Shown: one piece after another, positions 1-13,639 of the stretch | Numbering within the stretch: the stretch's first letter is position 1 | Layout of the letters: each line of letters opens with the position of its first letter | Assembly: GCA_013396655.1 (NCBI GenBank) | Contig: WBMV01004989.1 | Location: 183,501-247,500, forward strand | Direction: 5' to 3' | Length of the DNA: 64,000 nt | Source of the DNA: Campylorhamphus procurvoides | Lineage: Eukaryota > Chordata > Aves > Passeriformes > Dendrocolaptidae | Notes under the pieces: generated by a model | Databases searched by the model: none | What the model saw: the letters and a program-made list of their open reading frames with translations, nothing else | What the model was told of the DNA's origin: nothing | Made by a program: the position numbers and the translations under genes

Positions 1-3000
1 GTGGCTTTTTGCCTTTGAACATCCTCAAGTCAAGCATCAAGAAAAGGTGATGAGGGTTAGGGAGGCTCCCTTGACATTTGGTGCACTGGCATCAGCCTTT
101 GCAATTATGGGCCACCTTTCTAGCAGACGGTAATTGAAAAGTGTGAACCACATGGGCTCTAGTCAATAATAGTATCAGCATACAAATGACATTCTGAGCT
201 TTCTGTGTTCGCCATCCACTGTTTTTGCTTTTCACCTTTTATCCTTCTCAGCATCATGACTTAATCCACTCTAATGAGGTAAGCTCTATTGCCAAAAATT
301 GGCGGTAACACAGCTCTCTTCTGGCACCACTTGGGGTTTGTAAGGAGTCAAAAAAATGGTGGGTCTGTCAGCTTTCCAAAAGGGACAACATCACACCCTT
401 TGAAATGTCCTCAGCTTATCTGAACACTCTTTTGAGTACAGGCTTCTTCTATCCTAGCTAAGGAATGCATCCCACCTTCCTAAAACTTGTTCATCACCAA
501 CTCAAGGTGACCAGAGCCTTTGAATTAGTTTAGTACATGCATTTCCTAGTTTGAAGGTCATTATTAGTGGCCACATGTCACTGTTTACAAACAGCAGGTG
601 ACTGCTAACAGTGGTGAGTGTGTGAATTTCCTTTGCTCTCTTTTCCTTACCCATCTGTCCACGTTTCTGGAATCATAAGTATCTGCTTGTAGCAAAAGAC
701 TCAGAAGAGAATGCCAAGATATTGTAGGGTATAAGATGCAGAAAGATGATGACCAGTTATTTCTGAGTCACCTAAACAGCTAATTTTACAAAGACTTTTT
801 TTCTTCTTTTTTCTTTTCTCACAGTCATTTTAAGTTGAGGTCACAGAAGGGTACATTGTCTATGTAGCACTTACAAAGACCTGGAATTAATGAGTTCTGC
901 CTAGCTATGTGTTTTTCATCAGATTTTAAAATGGACCCAGAAGAGAGTTCTACACATGTGTCAGTCATAAATAAATGCCATAATAAACTAAACTCTATGA
1001 AATCTATATTAAAAAAAAGAAAGGAAAACACACAAACTAACAAAAAAAAAGCATATTTAATTGTGTCAGTGTTGATCTTTAGAAATGCCACAGTACGCTT
1101 ATCAATAATTTTAACTACAATGGTAATTTCCATTTTTAAAAACAGAGACAGAAAGTGGGGGTAAGGAGGAGAAGAAAAAGAAACACAATGGAAAGTATTT
1201 CCATGGGATTAGACCACATGGCTTTAATACACGTATAAACAACTGAGGAAAACAGGGAATTTTGCCTCTTACACTTCTTGGACCTCTCTCTCCTTTCTTC
1301 ATCTTTAATCTGGTTTTTGCCAATTCCTTTTGATCTTTCAGGGGCAGGCAAGTCAGGTTCATAAGTACAGATGGAGTAAATATGGAGATTAGCCTCTTCT
1401 CGTACTGCATTAGCTCCTAATACCTGATTAAGCCCAGAATCATGCAATTGTCTCCGTGTTGGCTATCAGAGTGGCAGAGCACAGAAGGGGGCAGGATGAA
1501 GGCTGATTTTGTAATGGATACTTATTTTATCCCAGTGCTCTAAGAAGATTAGGCCTGGAGGTGTCACATTAGCCATGATCTCTGGGCCTTTGGTAGGCTC
1601 TTGCAGTTTTCAAACACCTCTACTTCAGCTGTAGAACAAACAGGCAGCCTGGATGCTGTGGCCCCATGTTGTGGCATGAATAATTGCACACTGCAAATTG
1701 TTTGAAGATCACAAAGTGCTGTGTAAATTACCCAGTTTTGGCTTAGTAGGAGTGATTTGTGGTGACTTACTGAATCTTTTCACAGTTTGGCATTAAACTT
1801 TCCACATTTCTCTCTTTCTGAGATGGAATGAAAGTTGAGTCATATCTTCCTTTATTCTTATCAGATAAATCTTTATAAAGCCAGTTTCTATAAACTGCTG
1901 CACTCTATGCAAATCTTGCATGCATCACTTTGTCTTTGGTATAGGTTCAGTTATATTTAGCTGAAACACCAGTAGATGCCTAATCAACACAAACCCTAAA
2001 TCAACTCATGTGATGAATGTAAGGACATGTTCAAAACCATCTGAATAATAGTACATGTGAAAGCCTGCACCTTTTTTTTTTTCCATGAAAGTTTCCAGCA
2101 AGCATTCCTTTTTGTTTAGAAAAGGAATTGATTTAAGTTCCAATATCACCAATGAGCAAGCGTAGCCAAAAAAATAAAAACTACTTTTCACTCATTTGGG
2201 AAAATGAGAACTATAATCCAAAGTGAAAATATATGAGACATAACAAACAAACAAATAAAAGATCAGTACTAATTGAAAGAAACATTTATAGTATTGATAC
2301 TTATAATGAAACCCACATTTTTACTGAGCTGGAGAATTTTAAAAGTCTTTTTATTAAAAATCAGTTATCACTCAAGTCTACAAATTTAATTCTATTGAAA
2401 TTAGTTAAGAAGTGAAGAGCTTTTCACTTACCAAATGATTTTTAAAACACTGTATAAACATGTGAAAATATCAGGAACCAGTAAGAAACATATCTAATAA
2501 GGTAAACCTTGTAAAATAAAAGTATTTAGGAATATTTTCTCAGCAATAGATAATATTGGAACAAAAATACTAGGTATTGAGGAGGGGATGCTACCTCTAT
2601 TTGTGACTGATGAGGAAGAATTACAATCCTTTTATTTTTCCCTGGGGGCAGGGGAATGGATGTAATACGTTCTGGCCTTCAGCTTTTTGTTCTGTAAAAT
2701 TGCCATTGTTTGTGGCTATGTATACCTTCATGCCCTACTTGAAGTAATTGTACTTCATTCAAACCAAGCACATTGACAGAGAGAAACATGGGAGTATATT
2801 ATAAGTTTAAGACTTAAAAAAAAAAATATTTGTGTTCTTATACTGTGGTTTATCATCAACATATTTTTACCACAACAAAGTTTTAATAATTAATGCTGTA
2901 AACAAACATGGGGATATTCTGTGCATATTCCCCGTGAGTGGGAAAAAATAATTTTTAAAAGTATAGTATAGTGCATATTTATCCTACTGACTACATGTGG

Positions 3001-5118
3001 TGTTTTTTTGGTATGGATCAATTAATATCTACAGATTTTTTCACCAAGTAGTAGGAAACCTAAACATTCAAAATGCTTATGCACTCGAACATGCCTATAC
3101 ACATGCACACAAAAAAGAACTGCAAGATTCATAGACTTTGTTATAAATCAGAAAAAAAATCTTTGAAAGTAGCTTCTACTCGCTACTGAAAGTAAATATG
3201 CACATTGTCATTCAATTTCTGTAAGATTTAAAGTAACTGATTGTTAAAGTATTTAACAGTAATATTCAAGTGCAATTCTTGGGAGGTATAAGCACATGCT
3301 AATTGTGAGATGCTGCTCTTCTATACACAGCACATAGTGCATCAGGTAAATATATTTTAAAAGAGAAAGAAGATGCAGTAAAAGAATTCAGGCAGTCTTA
3401 GTGAAACTTCCTATTTGTTCTGTTTCTCAGACAAATGGCATTTCTATCCACATCAACATGAAACATATATACTTTTGGTAAGAAAATTGTAGAAAAACTT
3501 TGGTCAAAGTAACTTGGGACTTCGCACTGCATTGCATTAAAAGAATGAAACCCCAAACCTCTGACATACTGGCCTATCTATCTTTCTGTTTGTGAGCTAT
3601 CCTATGCTCTCCATGTCCAGTATGTCAAATAGAACCTAAGTTTAACAGAAATTTGTAAGGGATATTTGGAAAAAAGCATTATGGCATTTCCTAACTTCTA
3701 CTGAACAAGAAAAGACAGCTAACTATACCTTAAAATTTTACTGACTTAAATATTGAAAATTAGTAAGCTAATAACCTATTGTACAATCAATAGTGATCAC
3801 AAATCTGATTGACTAAGAAGATGGAAGACTTTGTTACCTGGTGAAGCATCCTTAAAATCCAAGCACAAGTTTCTTTTTGTCTGAGGGAGGACAGACATTA
3901 AATTTAAAATTCAATGAAAATCTAAAGAGATTTTCAATCTTTTTGCCTGAAAGAGTGAAGTAATTTCTTGTATTTCTTACTTTGTAATTGACTGGAAACC
4001 ACCCATCTTCTGGGACTTGACCAAGTACAATCATCCTATGCGTTTCATATTCGTTCATATTTAACTGAGTGAAGATCCTTTCAGTGGGAACCTAAAGAGA
4101 CCCTAATAGGGCTCAGAAACTAGGCCAGCATGTTCCTGAAGTTACTTTGTATGTGAGTTGTAACACCACAGGCCACTGCCACCACCACCACTGGGAAGAA
4201 CCCTGTTTTTCTGATCTCCATGGGCTTCTGACTCTGCCAGACTATGAGCCCAACAAGTCCATACTGTCCCCCTACCCCCAAATGAAGTCCCATTCCACAC
4301 AAGTCCTTAAAGCAGTCAGAATAGACAATTTGTAATTTAATTGTATGCAAATATTAATATAATTTAATTTGTGCAAACTGTAAGATAGGTATTATGGGTG
4401 TCATTCTTTCCTGATTCAGGTATTACATACACTCCCTAGATAATCATTTAAACTCTACAGCTGCAAAGCTAAAGATTAATAACATCAATATATCTATGGC
4501 ACCATAAGAGACAGTGTATCACTATTTAGTTCTGTGAGCATCTTCATACTGAAAATACAATATAAATTACTCAGAAAAATAATTGAAATCTGTTTAGGAG
4601 GATATACATTTATAAACAATGTATTTTTTAAGAAGAAACCTCTTCTACCATGATGATGTTTAGTCTGATGATTTTTACATTAAAATCATTAAAAGAGTTA
4701 ACTGCAATTTGTTCTCTCCCTCTTTCTGGAGACAGATTCATTCAAACACCCTGGCTAACTCATTGTTTTAATATTTTAGCAATAAAGGTGAAGAAAAAAG
4801 AGAAAATCTGGTAGCCAATGATTATGTTACTGAGGTTTGGGGAACTAATATATGCTATGCACATAAAACAATTTATATCAATAAATTTGATACTAATAAA
4901 GAAGGAAAGAGCTATGCTAACTACATTCCATTCAATCTTAGGACTGATACCCTTAGTTGTTGTCTAAATCTGGCAATAGGTTTCTCTTAATTCTTCCCAA
5001 AGACCTTTGGGTACTTGTTCTAGAAAACACGCTGTCATGTCCTATGTATCACCACCTCCTTGGCCTCACTGTCTGTCTTGGGTAGTTCCACATTAATTCA
5101 AAGGTTCAAATAACATCT
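1..5118. other. AT-rich unique DNA, no gene seen
   Basis: Only short open frames occur here, often overlapping on both strands (for example near 0.8-1.45 kb), with no recognisable domain, no repeat family and no codon-like composition. Short A and T runs and an AAAC-type tract near 2.24 kb are the only low-complexity elements. I read it as intergenic or intronic DNA. Confidence 0.6.
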
Positions 5119-5148
5119 TTTTCTTTCAAAATATGTTTTGAAAGAAAA
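5119..5148. repeat. perfect 13-bp inverted repeat with 4-nt loop
   Basis: The left arm TTTTCTTTCAAAA (5119-5131) is exactly complementary to the right arm TTTTGAAAGAAAA (5136-5148), with TATG between them. The arms are AT-rich, so a short-hairpin RNA is unlikely. It may be a chance or replication-generated quasi-palindrome. No terminal repeats or target duplication were seen around it. Confidence 0.85.
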
Positions 5149-8100
5149 CATATAGTTACGTGTACCTCAGTGATACTTCTCGCTAACATTAGAATTAGAA
5201 TAAGTCCTCTGCAGGACCACTTGTACTTGCCTGGCACAATTCACAGACCTGCTAGCAGGTGGCGTTATGAGTAGGGAATGCTCTAGGGACCGAAATCCAG
5301 CAAGTGTAAATACTAGTTCTGCTGTTCCCTTGAATGGCAGCAGGACCGGACTTACTGCTTTTATGGCTTTCCTCCTTTGTCTCTTGAGTCCGGAAGATAC
5401 ATTTCAAAGCTATAGCCCTACCTTTCTAGATTATAGCATGCACTGCTGACTGATTATCACAAGAAGGCTGCCTTACCTTTTCTTTGTAACCCTTTTGTTT
5501 ACTACAGTTCTTTAAAATTGTTTACAAATGCTGGTGTGTCACTATGTAGGTCATAAGTGATCAGCTAATGTTTGAAGGCTTTCCCATAATGCATCAGTTA
5601 CTGTGGAGTGCAAAGTATATCATATCACTAGCCTTTTTCAATAGTTCCTATTTGCTGTGAAAGAAATGGAGTTTAGTACTCCAGTCTCCAGTTTTATATT
5701 CCAGTAGCCCTAGTCACCTATTAAGTGCTCTATTCAAATGAGCACTACAGTTCAATTTCATAAAGATAACGATTGCATTTTAAATGCTCTTTCATAAATA
5801 AAGCCATATACTGAGGGTTTAAAGTTTTGTTATAATGCAGTTTATATGTCTGTCACTTATCAGGTTACATTTTTCCAGTAGTCTGCCTTTAGGACTGTGA
5901 GACCTAAATTAAATATATAAAGAAGTACAGTTAAGATGCTTAACTTTCATCAGAGCTAAGATGCACATTATAGCTCAACATAAACATCAGTTATTAGATG
6001 TGGAAAATTTGGAGGAAATGAAGCATTTTATTGAACACATTGATACTTTTCATTTGTCATTTGGATATCTCTACTTAATGGATATTCTTCTGCAAAAGAA
6101 CACCTAGCAAACAAGTTCTGCAGTGTGAGTTAATAGATTAATTGACATTTTCTCACCTTTTTTCCATCCAGTTGGTTACTTTGAAAAAATCAGAGAATAA
6201 ATAGAAAGTTTATTAAGCTACGTAATGAATTCAGTTATACTTCCAAACTACTTACTTACAAGGAGAAACATATTTTAGGTGGCAAGTGCAGTTTAACTTG
6301 CTTTGCATTGATGCTTAAAGATTATAATTAGCATCAAGGTAGCCTAAATTATGTAATTCTGGAAAAAATAAAAGAAGCAGTCTGATAAAAATTGTTAATT
6401 TGATCTGTCTACTAATCAGGTGATTAACTACATATAATTAAGACATTGCTACAAGACATTCCATAAAGAGCATGCAGTACATATCTCAAGTACACAAGGG
6501 ACAGCTTAGAAATGCCAAGTTTCAAATGGTAAAAGCAGACATATTAGTACTATGAATGTCTGAATAATTTAAGCACTTTTTAAAAAGTGGTATAAGTTCA
6601 AGTATTTGAAAACTAGAAAAGGGCAGGACTAGAACTGCTACCAGAGGTTGTATTTCACAAGCACATATCTTTTCATTATTATTGTATGAAAAATCACCTT
6701 AGAATTATTAGATGATAACATCTTTCTCTTTTTGTTTTTTTTTTTAATTTGTCTTGTACAATGTACTGAACATCTGAGGAAAACAGACCCATACAATGAA
6801 AACAGTTGATTTTGTGGGATTTGTGCCTTGTTTGCTTTTAGATGTTGGATTGTGTGTAGGAAATTTTGACAATTGCTTTTTTGGCATGCATATTTTTATT
6901 AATTCAATATTTAACTATGCTAATTTGTATGAATAAAAAACCCCAAGCAAACAGCAGATGATTCCATTTCTGCACATACTTCGGTTTTCCTGTGTCAGGT
7001 ATATAGATGAATATGCTGATACCTACCTCCTACACCTCTGTTTGAATCAGATAAGCTTTTGAACAGATTCTCTTTCCAGTCTTGTGTCATTCTTACAGGT
7101 CAGAAAAAACCTGTTCTCTGTATCCTTGGCCATTTCACAAGCATGTAGAGTCCTTGCTTCTTCAAAATGGATCTTTTGGAGAAGATAAGATTGTTTAGAG
7201 TTAGGGAGCACAGACTAAGAGATTGACTTTCTAGCAATAGTCTGTACAATGCTTTAGTCAACAGTATGAAACAATTTCAGGAATTGATTTGGTAAGACTT
7301 TCTTCTAGGTAAGAGAAAGACTACAGACAGCTGAGGAGTACTGTACATCTAACATAATTCACCTTCTAATGGGATTGTAGAAATTATGGTGATACTAGCT
7401 GCTCATATCCTTATTAGCTGTAATCATAAATGGGAAGTAATTTGCATCTTCTCATCAAAGTTGTTCATTGCACTGTGGAGTAGATCTAGGACTGTGGACT
7501 GTATCTAGGATTCTCTCCTCCCCTTTGCTTTAAGCAGTACATTTCAAAACTTCTTATATTTACATCTGATACTTTGTGTCTTGAAGTGATGTTCAACCAC
7601 AACAGTTTAAGTTATTAAAATGAAATGATGAATACATTTTTGAAAGAATGCATACATTCCATATCATACACACCTGCATGGGCAACCTAAGCTGAATTTA
7701 TCTTGCGACCAGAGAACCCCTTGCAGCTTTGCAAAATTGCACATTAATGAGACTAGATCAAAGTCAAAGCAAGGATCATGAACCACCAACTTGCCTTGCA
7801 GCCAATTTGCATTCTTCCTTCCCACTTCATTTATCTCCCTTCTTATGCTTTCCAGCCTCCAGGCATTATGTGAACATTAGGGGAAAGCATGTGCTGCCTT
7901 CTTTGTGTGTACACAGCAAAAGACACATAAATATATTAACTGTGTTATAGCTTCACATTTCTCTACATTTTCAGTGGTTTGTATAAAATATTCCATGATA
8001 ATTCCAGTTTTTACTTTTCTCAACAATGGCGCTTTGTTGTCTGGACTGTACTTTTTTACTGAAAAACACAATAAAAATCTAGATGAACGGAAACAGATTA

Positions 8101-9157
8101 TTTAGCTAATAAAATCCCATTAATAAATCTTAACAACCCAAATCTATAAATGGCCAAAATCCCTGACTTTGCTGAGGGTAGAGGTAAGTTTACAGATTTC
8201 CCAAAAGAAAACAGCAGTGGAGATTTCTGTTTTACTTTTATCTAAAATAGCAGATGCTGCAAATGAAGGATTGCAGCTTGTTACCATCATTCCATTTTTC
8301 AGCCCTTTGTCTGAGTAAAGACAATAAAAGCTGAATAAAAAGCTCAAAACTTGTCCCCTGTAATAGCATCAGAAGTTGTTCTAAGGTTACAAAGTCAGCA
8401 AAGTTAATAACGCTTCACAAGCGGCAACAGCTCTTAGTTCTGTTAGCAAAATACCCTCAAGTACACAAGAAAAGAGAACATGTTCAGGAGCTAGTCACAG
8501 TTTAGAAGTGAAAAGAGATGTTGTTAGGAATGCTACAGTAAACTCAGCTGTGTTGCTCTTTTCACCCATGTGTATAAATTTTCAGATCTGTTTTTGTTCC
8601 CAAACACTCCAAATACCCTTTTCTCTAAAACAGATGTTACACTCCTTCTGCTAGGAGCATTACACTTTCAAGCAGCCTTATACTCATAAAGTAGAATGTG
8701 CATGTGGTGAACAGTTTCAGTTGCAAGATACTAAAGACTATTATAAATAGTTGTAAGACAAAATTTTTGAAGTAAAATACGTTTGCATAATAATAAAATA
8801 ACCCCAAACACTGCTATTCACTAATTAGCTGATTAATACTGTCAGCTGAGAGCCCAAGGAAATGAAGAGAACTACCCTCTCAATCCAGGTGCTACCTCCA
8901 GGGCACGACAGAAACATGTTGGCAGAAGAGTGAGGAAACATGTCCTAGCGCTCTTGGGCTATGCCTAGGGATGTCTTTTCTTCCATGCGCAGTAAATTTA
9001 CTAAAAATGGCATAAGAAGAAAAAATGATGAAACATCTTGACAATCTCTTTTAAAGTTTGTCAAAGATTTAATAAATTTATTGGAAGCACAGCAAGCCTG
9101 TCAAGGTGTAGATGGCTGTGTGCCTGAAAATCTTTATATACTGTCCATTACTACAGC
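5149..9157. other. AT-rich unique DNA, no gene seen
   Basis: There is no recognisable coding or repeat family. A 14-bp perfect palindrome ACCTGCTAGCAGGT lies at 5247-5260, and its right half continues into CAGGTG, an E-box core. The surrounding 5.2-5.45 kb is somewhat richer in GC and CpG than its neighbourhood and could be regulatory, but nothing proves it. The frames at 7.7-8.35 kb overlap on both strands and look accidental. Confidence 0.55.
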
Positions 9158-9180
9158 TAATCCAGCCCCAGGCTGGATTA
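9158..9180. repeat. 10-bp inverted repeat, paired TAATCC sites
   Basis: TAATCCAGCC (9158-9167) and GGCTGGATTA (9171-9180) are perfect inverted copies separated by CCA. Each arm contains TAATCC, the core recognised by K50-type homeodomains (OTX, CRX, PITX families), in inverted orientation. The inverted repeat is directly seen. A transcription-factor role is inference. Confidence 0.8.
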
Positions 9181-10409
9181 ATTTGTATGATGTTAAAAAG
9201 CCCTTCGAGCTACCCAAAGGTGTCAAAGTATGCTAGAGCACACAGAATACTTGGGAATACAGCCATCACCATTGCATTGAGGGAATACAGCAGGTGTCTG
9301 CTTCCTCAATCCTATACAAGTTTTTCTATAATATTAAGGCTAAATCCTGACCTCCTGTGCAGACACAGCGTAAGCCAAGTTGGAAAGGGTTAGACATGGT
9401 GGAGGGAACTTCCTCAGACTTTGAGCAGAGCAAAGAACACCCTAGGACTTGTACACACATAACTGTAGGCAGGTGAGCTAGAAAAGACTTCTCTTGATTT
9501 CAACAGTAAAGACTGACATCTTATTTAAACCCAAAATAGGGTAAGTTTAATAGTCATTATTACATTTAAGGGTATTGTCCAATTTTCTCTTCAGATCCAA
9601 AAGAGTATTTAGTGACACTTTATTATTGACAACAATAATGTACCGGAGTTACATGTCATACTAAAATACTTGCATAAGCATCATAAAAGTGCCATAAGAG
9701 AGAAAATTCAGGAGATTTAGGCTCTTAAATTATTGTTATAAGTTTTTTGGAGTTGGACCATGAACTTGAAATATAGAAGAGAATGCCAGTAGTAACACTT
9801 AATCAACAAATGTCACCTGTCATCTATAGATGCACACTGGAAAGGGGTGCAGTCACCTACCATTACAAATACATGTCAATATTTTGAATAAGTTAATCTA
9901 GGATTCTGATTTTTTTTTAGTGGCAGCACTTGGAACTGTAAATGAAAAATATCCAATACTTTGAGACTCTTGTTACTAATAATATGAAATTATCAGCATA
10001 TTGTGTGTGTATCAGGAAATAAAATAGGCTTACTAAATTACTTTTCTTCTTCCTGATTACTGAAAGTCCTGATGTCATTTTAATCGTCCATCCCAGTCTG
10101 AAACATTTATAATAGAAATCAGATGTAAAACCCCATATGTTCCTTTGATTAGCTTCTATGCCAGTGAATGACTTAGTAGCTGAAGGGGAACATGCTGCAA
10201 CCCTGCACTACTAGAACTGATAATAATCTAGAAGGATGAGTGTCTTCCACAGCCCTATATATTCTGAAGGTCCAAGGCATTCACTTAAGTGTAGCTCATT
10301 AATTGAAAGTTGCACTTCAGACACAAGGCCATAGTTTTCATGTCCTGGATCTCTATCATATTTTAACTGAAATGTGGTATATTGGTGATGGACCACCTTT
10401 AGAGGCAGA
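9181..10409. other. AT-rich unique DNA, nothing recognised
   Basis: There are only short chance frames and no repeat family that I recognise. The downstream limit is where LTR-like sequence begins; that boundary is approximate. Confidence 0.5.
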
Positions 10410-10756
10410 AGTATGCAGTGGCTTGATCCTGGTCAGTAGCTAATCCCCCACCCAGTTGCTCACTCTTTCACTCAGAGCAAAGTGGGGGAAAGAATCAGAA
10501 GGGTAAAAGCAAGAGAAAATCATGGTTCAAGATAAAATTGAATACATAAAGGCAAAACAAAACAACAAAAAAATAATGCTACAAATGACACCAAGGCAGT
10601 CACCCACCACCTCACAGCACCAGATTACTCCTCACCTCATTTTTATTGCTGAGCGTAACATCACACAGTATGGGACATCTCTTTGGTCATTGTTTCAGCC
10701 ACAAATGTAAAACATGGCATCACGCAGGCTGGTCCTCTCCCAGCAGAACCAGTGCA
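10410..10756 (-). mobile_element. degraded solo LTR of an avian endogenous retrovirus
   Basis: The stretch resembles a common bird LTR read in reverse. In order on the plus strand it has a CCCCCACCCAG...GTGGGGGAAAGAATC block (about 10446-10497), an A-rich tract with AAGATAAA, a TTTTTATTGCTGAGCGTAACATCACA block (about 10640-10666) followed by GGGACATCTCTTTGGTCA, and an end at AACCAGTGCA (10756), which read in reverse starts with TG. No internal retroviral genes flank it, so a solo LTR or fragment is likely. The left boundary and target duplication are not resolved. Family assignment is from memory of bird LTR patterns; ERVL- or ERVK-type cannot be decided here. Confidence 0.55.
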
Positions 10757-11269
10757 GAGTACAAGCAAAGGTGTCCCATTATGGACTCCTGACAAATACA
10801 TATTGCTTAGTCCAGGTGGAGGACTCCAGTGTTGATTTAAGTGCTAGAGGTTCTCCACAGTAGAGATCATAGACTGCACTTTATAACATGAGGTGTTCAA
10901 ACAAGCTTGTAAGAGTTACCAAAGAAATAATTGATTTTTGATGCTTATTTTGTAATCTATGTATCCCAATACTAGAAAGGAACTATACCCTCCTTGGTCT
11001 AGGAATGGGACGAATAGAATAATTGAACAGTATAAGGCCAATGTTTACAACTCAGTGGGGATGAGAAATACAAACAATGCAGAGAAAAAGCATTGAACTT
11101 ATATGAACTATAAGGCTGATTTTACAAGTTGTTCTTATAAAGTTAGGCACTTCAATTCCATCTTAACAGCTGTTCAGATATTCTGATCTAGAGGACTTTG
11201 GTGTCTCAGCCATATGGTTGTATGATGCCTGGCTATCCTTCTGTGAAATTAAAAACAAAATAAAAATAT
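10757..11269. other. unique DNA, nothing recognised
   Basis: No open frame of note and no repeat were seen between the LTR remnant and the microsatellite. Confidence 0.5.
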
Positions 11270-11328
11270 ACACACACACACACATGCCCCTTATATATAT
11301 GTATATATATATGTATACATATATACAT
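11270..11328. repeat. compound CA / TA-TG microsatellite
   Basis: A CA run (11270-11284) is followed after a short GC spacer by alternating TATATATG-type purine-pyrimidine sequence (about 11292-11328). Alternating tracts like this are typical vertebrate microsatellites and can adopt Z or cruciform structures. Confidence 0.9.
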
Positions 11329-13639
11329 AAGATGCTTCCTTAACTATTATAGTATTACGTATTATAGTATTACATATTTAGAGTTATGCTGTAGAGAAAG
11401 TCTGTCAAGGTAGGTAAAAGAAAAATCCAGCTGGAGTGTTACACATGCAAAAAGATGTGAGAGGTGTTGTAGACTTATGGTTAAAAATGGAAGGTGAGGA
11501 AAGGACAAAGGAAAAGACATTCACCGAGTTTTCAGAAAGTGAGTTAAATGCAGGAATAGGCTGTGCCTAATAACCATGTGTCTGTCTCAATACATACTTT
11601 GTCCTTTTAGTTTCAATCACTACCTGCCCTTACAAATCCATTATTCCAGAAAACTGCTGATACTTTGCAACAGCATAAGCATCATATAAATTGATTCTGA
11701 GTAATAGAACTTACCAAGACTTTTTCACTGGTTGCGTGTACTACAACTCATTTACAGGAAAAAGCATCACCCAAGATGGTAGGGCTCAAATACTACTGGA
11801 GGGGATAACCTATGTGTCCCAAAACAATGAAAACCAAAATTGATACAGAATGTATTTTGTTAACATTATCAAACTGGGAGATAACGTAAACAAGATGGAA
11901 ATAAAACTGATTATAAACTCATTTATGCTTTGTGACTAGTCTTCTAACTCTGTTTTATGTAGCCATTATTGTGTTTGAAAACAAGAGCACTATGCTCTTT
12001 TTTGGAGAGCTATGCTTCTTGATCCATTGTCCAATACACTGGAGTTCACCTTATTTAGTCTAACAAAAAAAAAAAATGGCACAATCACTGTCAATAAAGA
12101 ACAAATAAATGCCTATTATAAATAAAGGAGAAAGAGGAACTGATTATGCTAAAGAGTAAGAATGATGATGGCAGAAAAAACCCCAGATGGTTATAACCAT
12201 AAGAGGAGTAAATTTCTTCCAGAAGTTAGTGTACACCAGTAACCATTAGCAAAACCGCATTTGAATGACATCAATGAGAGTTAAAGTACACTACTTTTAA
12301 GATGACATCAATAATTATATAAAAATATTTTTATAATAGAGCATCTGTAGTAGTATGCAGCAGAATTTGATGACAATTCTGCTATTACGTTTCTACATTC
12401 ATAAACTGGCTAATGACAGTTAAAAATGTACCAAATCCTCTAGCAGTTAATTCTCTTCTTTTCTTAGTTACTCCATGCTATAGAAGTGTGAATTTCCTGC
12501 AGATAGTTTTTCCTGTACTTTAGATTGCTAAAATAGCTTCCAAGAGTTATAAACAGGGAAAACCCTCAGCGCTTAGTCAGTCAATAGGAAAAAAAAACCA
12601 GAAAAAACAAAGCAAAACAATACCCCTGATTTGTGGTTATTTTTTGTAGAAATTAGCATTAGTCTTTGATAGAGTAATTCACTAAAAATCAAAAATTATT
12701 CTAATTTCTGAACAATTTTACCTTGCATTCCTTGCATAATATAGTAACCTTACTAATATGAAGATTTCCGGCAAAAGACAGAGCCCACATTCCCTTACAT
12801 TTTCATGTCTGATAATGCACTATTCTGTAGTTTTTCACTCATACTACAATAGAGAATGAAACTTTCAGCTGAGATTATCAAGGGAGGGCACAGCACTTTG
12901 ATGAAAGGGTTCTGAAATAGTTCATCCTTCCACATAGGTTACTGAAGAGCTAGGTTGCAACTTTATAAGGAGATCATTGCAAGTAAGGCAGGTTTAGTTA
13001 CAGACCTTCATGGCATTCCTGTTCACTAGCTAATAATCCCCTTGCTTTCTTCAATTTATTAGTCTTTTTGCTGTTATTCCATCTCTAGCTGGAAAAGAAG
13101 GACTGTATAGCTAGGTTGCCAGTCCGGTTCACAGACATTTTGTCGCTTCCATTTTAACTGTTGGAATATACAATTTTGATTTGCCATTGAAACTCAGTCA
13201 GTCACCAAAAGGCATTCTTCTCTTAAACTCACAGCTCTGATTTGGTCTCACTGTCACTCCTCTGAAAGCTACTTGAGTCAGGATCATCACAATAGGCTTT
13301 GGCTGCACTTGCAGCATGAAAACTATGCAAGTCTGGGACAACCATAAAGTTCATGTGTGCTAAGAAAGCCAGTGTTACACAGCTGACCCTCATGATGGTG
13401 TGCTCATGGCTCCCTTGTAACTTTTGGAACCTGGTTGCATTCTACATTTGCTACAATTTTTGGTGATCTGTAATGGTGAGGACTCAGATAGAAAGATACA
13501 CATGCTTAAAAAACAAAGGGGAAGTTTGGCAGTTGAGTAGTCCTTCTGATGATACTTATGGAATGCATATGCTCAAAAAAAACCCCGAACCATGTTCCTT
13601 TCATAGCAAGGATGAAGGCCAAAAGGAACTGGAAAACAC
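11329..13639. other. AT-rich unique DNA with one 18-bp palindrome
   Basis: No gene or repeat family was recognised. An exact 18-bp AT-only palindrome TATAAAAATATTTTTATA lies at 12318-12335. In AT-rich DNA this can arise by chance. Confidence 0.5.

Noticed and set aside
12318..12335. 18-bp palindrome as an operator or origin-like site
   Set aside because: It is made only of A and T with a simple A5/T5 core, so it is expected by chance in such DNA.
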